A stretch of 14,387 nt of DNA, from NCBI GenBank assembly GCA_043758005.1, contig JAYVOI010000017.1, positions 1 through 14,387 of the forward strand, given 5' to 3'. Positions 12,548 through 14,387 of the stretch are shown here, in pieces (within the stretch, counting starts at the first letter, position 1; each line of letters begins with the position of its first letter). The notes below the pieces were generated by a model that ran no database searches, was not told the origin of the DNA, and saw only the letters and a list, made by a program, of their open reading frames with translations. A program made the position numbers and the translations under genes. The stretch comes from JAENVT01 sp043758005 (GTDB lineage: Bacteria; Actinomycetota; Acidimicrobiia; Acidimicrobiales; Ilumatobacteraceae).

Positions 12548-13486
12548 GTGTCACTGATCGACGTCCACGCCCACTTCTTGCCGGACCAGTATCGAGAGGC
12601 GCTGGCAACTGCCGGGATCGACCAGCCCGACGGCTTCCCGCGCGTCCCGATGTGGAACGCCCCCGAGCACGTCGAAGTGATGGACCGGCTCGGCATCGAA
12701 GCGTGCGTGCTGTCGGTCTCGTCGCCCGGAGTCCAGTTCGGCGAAGGCATGAGTGCGTCCGACGCAGTCAGCCTGGCACGCCACGTCAACGACGTTGCGG
12801 CAGCCACCATCACCCAGCACCCCGGTCGATTCGGTGCCTTCGCCAGCCTGCCGATGTCGGATGAGGGCGAGTCACTCGTCGAGATCGAGCGAGCGCTCGA
12901 CGGGCTCGGGCTCGATGGCGTCAACCTCCTGACGAACGTCGCCGGCGTGTATCTCGGCGATGCGTCCCTCGAGCCGATCATGGCCGAGCTGAACCGCCGT
13001 CGGGCCGTGGTGTTCATCCACCCGACATCGCCGGCATGCTGGGAGTGCACGTCGCTCGGCTATCCGCGACCGATGATCGAGTTCCCCTTCGACACCACCC
13101 GCGCCGTGACCAACCTGTTGTTGTCAGGCACGTTGGCTCGACATCCCGACATTCGCTGGATCGTGCCCCACGCCGGTGGCACCCTCCCGTTCCTCACCCC
13201 GCGGATCGCCGGCATCAGCGTGCTCCTGGGCGCCGACGACCCGGCGGCAGTGGTCGCCCAGCTCCGCCGGTTGCACTACGACCTGGCGGGCAGCGCGAGT
13301 GCACCGGTCGTGGCCGCCCTGTTGAACTTCGTCGACCGCAGCCAGGTGCTCTACGGCAGCGATTGGCCGTTCACACCCGAGCCCATCGTCGGCGCGGGAC
13401 TCGGCTGGATAACCGGGCACGACAGTCCGATCACTCAGGCCGAGTTGGCCGACACGGCGCGTCGGTTGTTCCCTCGACTTGGCTAA
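12548..13486 (+). CDS. ACMSD-type amidohydrolase / aromatic decarboxylase-like protein
   Basis: A 312-residue TIM-barrel metal-dependent hydrolase of the amidohydrolase-2 (ACMSD) family, which includes decarboxylases of aromatic acids such as 6-methylsalicylate, gamma-resorcylate and 2-amino-3-carboxymuconate semialdehyde. The metal-site residues are in place: His7 and His9 in DVHAHFLP, His158 in VVFIHPTSP, His208 in WIVPHAGG and Asp272 in LYGSDWPF. The YDLAGSA segment (244-250) and the GSDWPFTP ending are close to 6-methylsalicylate-decarboxylase-like members, but the substrate is not certain. GTG 12548 is six bases after a TAGGAT box, and the family motif starts four residues in, so the start is well supported. 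Its stop overlaps that of the IclR gene by three bases in convergent orientation. It stands alone in its unit. Confidence 0.87.
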   Translation: MSLIDVHAHFLPDQYREALATAGIDQPDGFPRVPMWNAPEHVEVMDRLGIEACVLSVSSPGVQFGEGMSASDAVSLARHVNDVAAATITQHPGRFGAFASLPMSDEGESLVEIERALDGLGLDGVNLLTNVAGVYLGDASLEPIMAELNRRRAVVFIHPTSPACWECTSLGYPRPMIEFPFDTTRAVTNLLLSGTLARHPDIRWIVPHAGGTLPFLTPRIAGISVLLGADDPAAVVAQLRRLHYDLAGSASAPVVAALLNFVDRSQVLYGSDWPFTPEPIVGAGLGWITGHDSPITQAELADTARRLFPRLG

Positions 13487-14118
13487 CGGCCGACCGCAGC
13501 CGTCACCTCGCGCGCCGCATCGGCGACCTGTCGACCAAATCGTTGGCGTGGCTGACGGGTCAACCGCTCCACCGGCCCGCTGAGGCTGAGCGCGGCGATC
13601 ACCCGCCCGCCGCGATCCCTCACGGCCGCGCTGACCGAGGCCACGCCCGGCTCGCGCTCCTCGACGCTCTCGGCCAGGTCGTCGCCCTGCAGCACGCGTC
13701 CCGCCGAGCCGCGGTCGAGTGGCAACAGGGACCCCTGCGGAACGATCCATCGCAGGCCATGTGTGGATTCCAACGACACCACGCAGCGACGGCCATCACC
13801 GTCGGCCACGTACAACTGCACGCTCTCGCCGGTCGCATCACGCAGTGCCGTGAGGATCGGCCGGGTGATCTCGGCCAGCGGGAACTCGTCTTCTGCGGCG
13901 CGCCCCAGCCGGATCAGTTCGAAGCCGAGGCAGAAGCGACCCTGTGGATCGCGACGTACCAGTCCGTGTGACTCGAGGGCGACCGCCAAGCGGTGCGCCG
14001 TTGCCCGCGGCAGACCTGTCTCGTCTTGCAACGCGGCGAGATCGAGCGGCGCGCGCACCAGCGCCCGGAGGATGAGAACCCCTTTGTCAAGGACGCCGAC
14101 ACCGCTTACACTGTCCAT
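13483..14118 (-). CDS. ndgR: IclR-family regulator, NdgR/LtbR-like
   Basis: A 211-residue IclR-type repressor divergent from leuC, the position of NdgR in Streptomyces and LtbR in Corynebacterium, which control leucine and related amino acid genes. The winged helix-turn-helix (about 5-65) has SGVGVLDKGVLILRAL, GLPRATAHRLAVALE and QGRFCLG. The effector domain (about 80-211) has DATGESVQLYV, GLRWIVPQGS, EREPGVASVSA and LSGPVERLTRQP, all close to NdgR as I recall it. It is shorter than the usual 235-250 residues: only about ten residues separate GSAGRVL (138-143) from EREPGVASVSA (154-164), where relatives have roughly 35-40. ATG 14118 is chosen over the TTG directly before it. TATGAT eight bases upstream suggests a leaderless message. 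The gene symbol is by similarity and context. Confidence 0.82.
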   Translation of the reverse strand: MDSVSGVGVLDKGVLILRALVRAPLDLAALQDETGLPRATAHRLAVALESHGLVRRDPQGRFCLGFELIRLGRAAEDEFPLAEITRPILTALRDATGESVQLYVADGDGRRCVVSLESTHGLRWIVPQGSLLPLDRGSAGRVLQGDDLAESVEEREPGVASVSAAVRDRGGRVIAALSLSGPVERLTRQPRQRFGRQVADAAREVTAAVGR

Positions 14119-14151
14119 CAACGAGAATCATATCTCAGAAAGTGAGACGCC
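14107..14151. promoter_or_regulatory. Divergent ndgR / leuC control region with inverted repeat
   Basis: The minus strand has TATGAT at 14132-14127, eight bases before the regulator ATG. The plus strand has TACACT at 14107-14112, a possible -10 box for leuC that would give a leader of about 33 bases. TCTCA-N5-TGAGA (14133-14147) lies between the genes, next to the regulator's -10 box and downstream of the possible leuC start point. This is a good position for an IclR-type repressor to control both genes. Binding is inferred from position and symmetry only. Confidence 0.45.
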
Positions 14152-14387
14152 ATGCCTGAGGCGCCACCGGACACAACATCACCCCGAACCCTTGCCCAGA
14201 AGCTGTGGGAACGTCACGTCGTGCATTCGGCGGCGGACGAACCCGACCTGCTCTACATCGACCTGCACCTTGTCCACGAAGTGACGAGCCCCCAGGCGTT
14301 CGATGGGCTCAGGCTCGCGGGCCGCCCCGTGCGTCGGCCCGACCTGACGCTGGCAACCGAGGATCACAACGTCCCGACCGACGTCCT
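14152..14387 (+). CDS. leuC: 3-isopropylmalate dehydratase large subunit, N-terminal part
   Basis: The first 78 residues of LeuC; the gene runs off the window. LeuC with LeuD isomerises 2-isopropylmalate to 3-isopropylmalate through a 4Fe-4S cluster, the step just before LeuB. The visible part has the typical opening TLAQKLWERHVV (about 13-24), LLYIDLHLVHEVTSPQAFDGLR (33-54, shown with its DLHLVHEVTSPQ core) and ATEDHNVPTDV (68-78), which carries an active-site His of the aconitase family. The cluster cysteines lie beyond the window. ATG 14152 gives the family N terminus and is preceded by a weak AAAGTGAG. It is divergent from the NdgR-like regulator, and leuD would be expected downstream. 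Confidence 0.95.
   Translation, partial: MPEAPPDTTSPRTLAQKLWERHVVHSAADEPDLLYIDLHLVHEVTSPQAFDGLRLAGRPVRRPDLTLATEDHNVPTDV

Noticed and set aside
1..14387. CRISPR array, tRNA or rRNA genes, insertion sequence, prophage or defence genes
   Set aside because: No regularly spaced direct repeats, no cloverleaf-like genes, no transposase, integrase or defence-type proteins were seen on either strand.

Overview
The window is a high-GC, gene-dense bacterial chromosome segment. Several features point to an actinomycete (Actinomycetota): the short actinobacterial form of LeuB, an NdgR/LtbR-like IclR regulator divergent from leuC, a PPOX-class fragment of the F420/flavin split-barrel type, a zinc anti-sigma factor, and genes whose start codons lie directly behind TAnnnT-type -10 boxes, suggesting leaderless mRNAs. 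The mix resembles Acidimicrobiia, but that is inference. Fifteen protein genes are visible, two of them cut by the window edges, plus one possible 12-residue leader peptide. There is no tRNA, rRNA, CRISPR array, insertion sequence or phage gene, and no gene-free stretch reaches 300 bases.

Layout. (1) 1-336: the C-terminal part of a PPOX split-barrel protein. (2) 418-2408, minus strand: leuB followed by ilvE, a branched-chain amino acid unit. (3) 2446-5243, plus strand: greA, an alpha/beta hydrolase and an ABC1/AarF-type kinase, tightly packed. (4) 5203-8484, minus strand: a bifunctional proline dehydrogenase/P5C dehydrogenase (putA), convergent with and overlapping the kinase gene; a PAS-AraC regulator is divergent from it at 8572-9276. 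(5) 9286-10179: a lipoprotein with two FKBP domains. (6) 10282-12406: an ECF sigma factor and its zinc-type anti-sigma factor, then a blue-copper lipoprotein and a DUF7282-like lipoprotein. (7) 12548-13486: an ACMSD-type amidohydrolase. (8) 13483-14387: the NdgR-like IclR regulator (minus) divergent from leuC (plus, cut by the window end).

The most interesting part is region 6. The sequence AACG-N16-CGTA occurs both in front of the sigma factor gene and in front of the copper lipoprotein gene, with identical spacing and each ending a few bases before a GTG. It resembles known ECF promoters, so the sigma factor probably drives itself and the two-lipoprotein operon, forming a membrane-gated envelope response with a type 1 copper protein as output. 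Leucine synthesis genes sit at both ends, and the IclR-type regulator at the right may control leuC and possibly leuB-ilvE. The PutA protein lacks the DNA-binding domain of autoregulating PutA proteins, which makes the adjacent PAS-AraC protein the natural candidate for its control.
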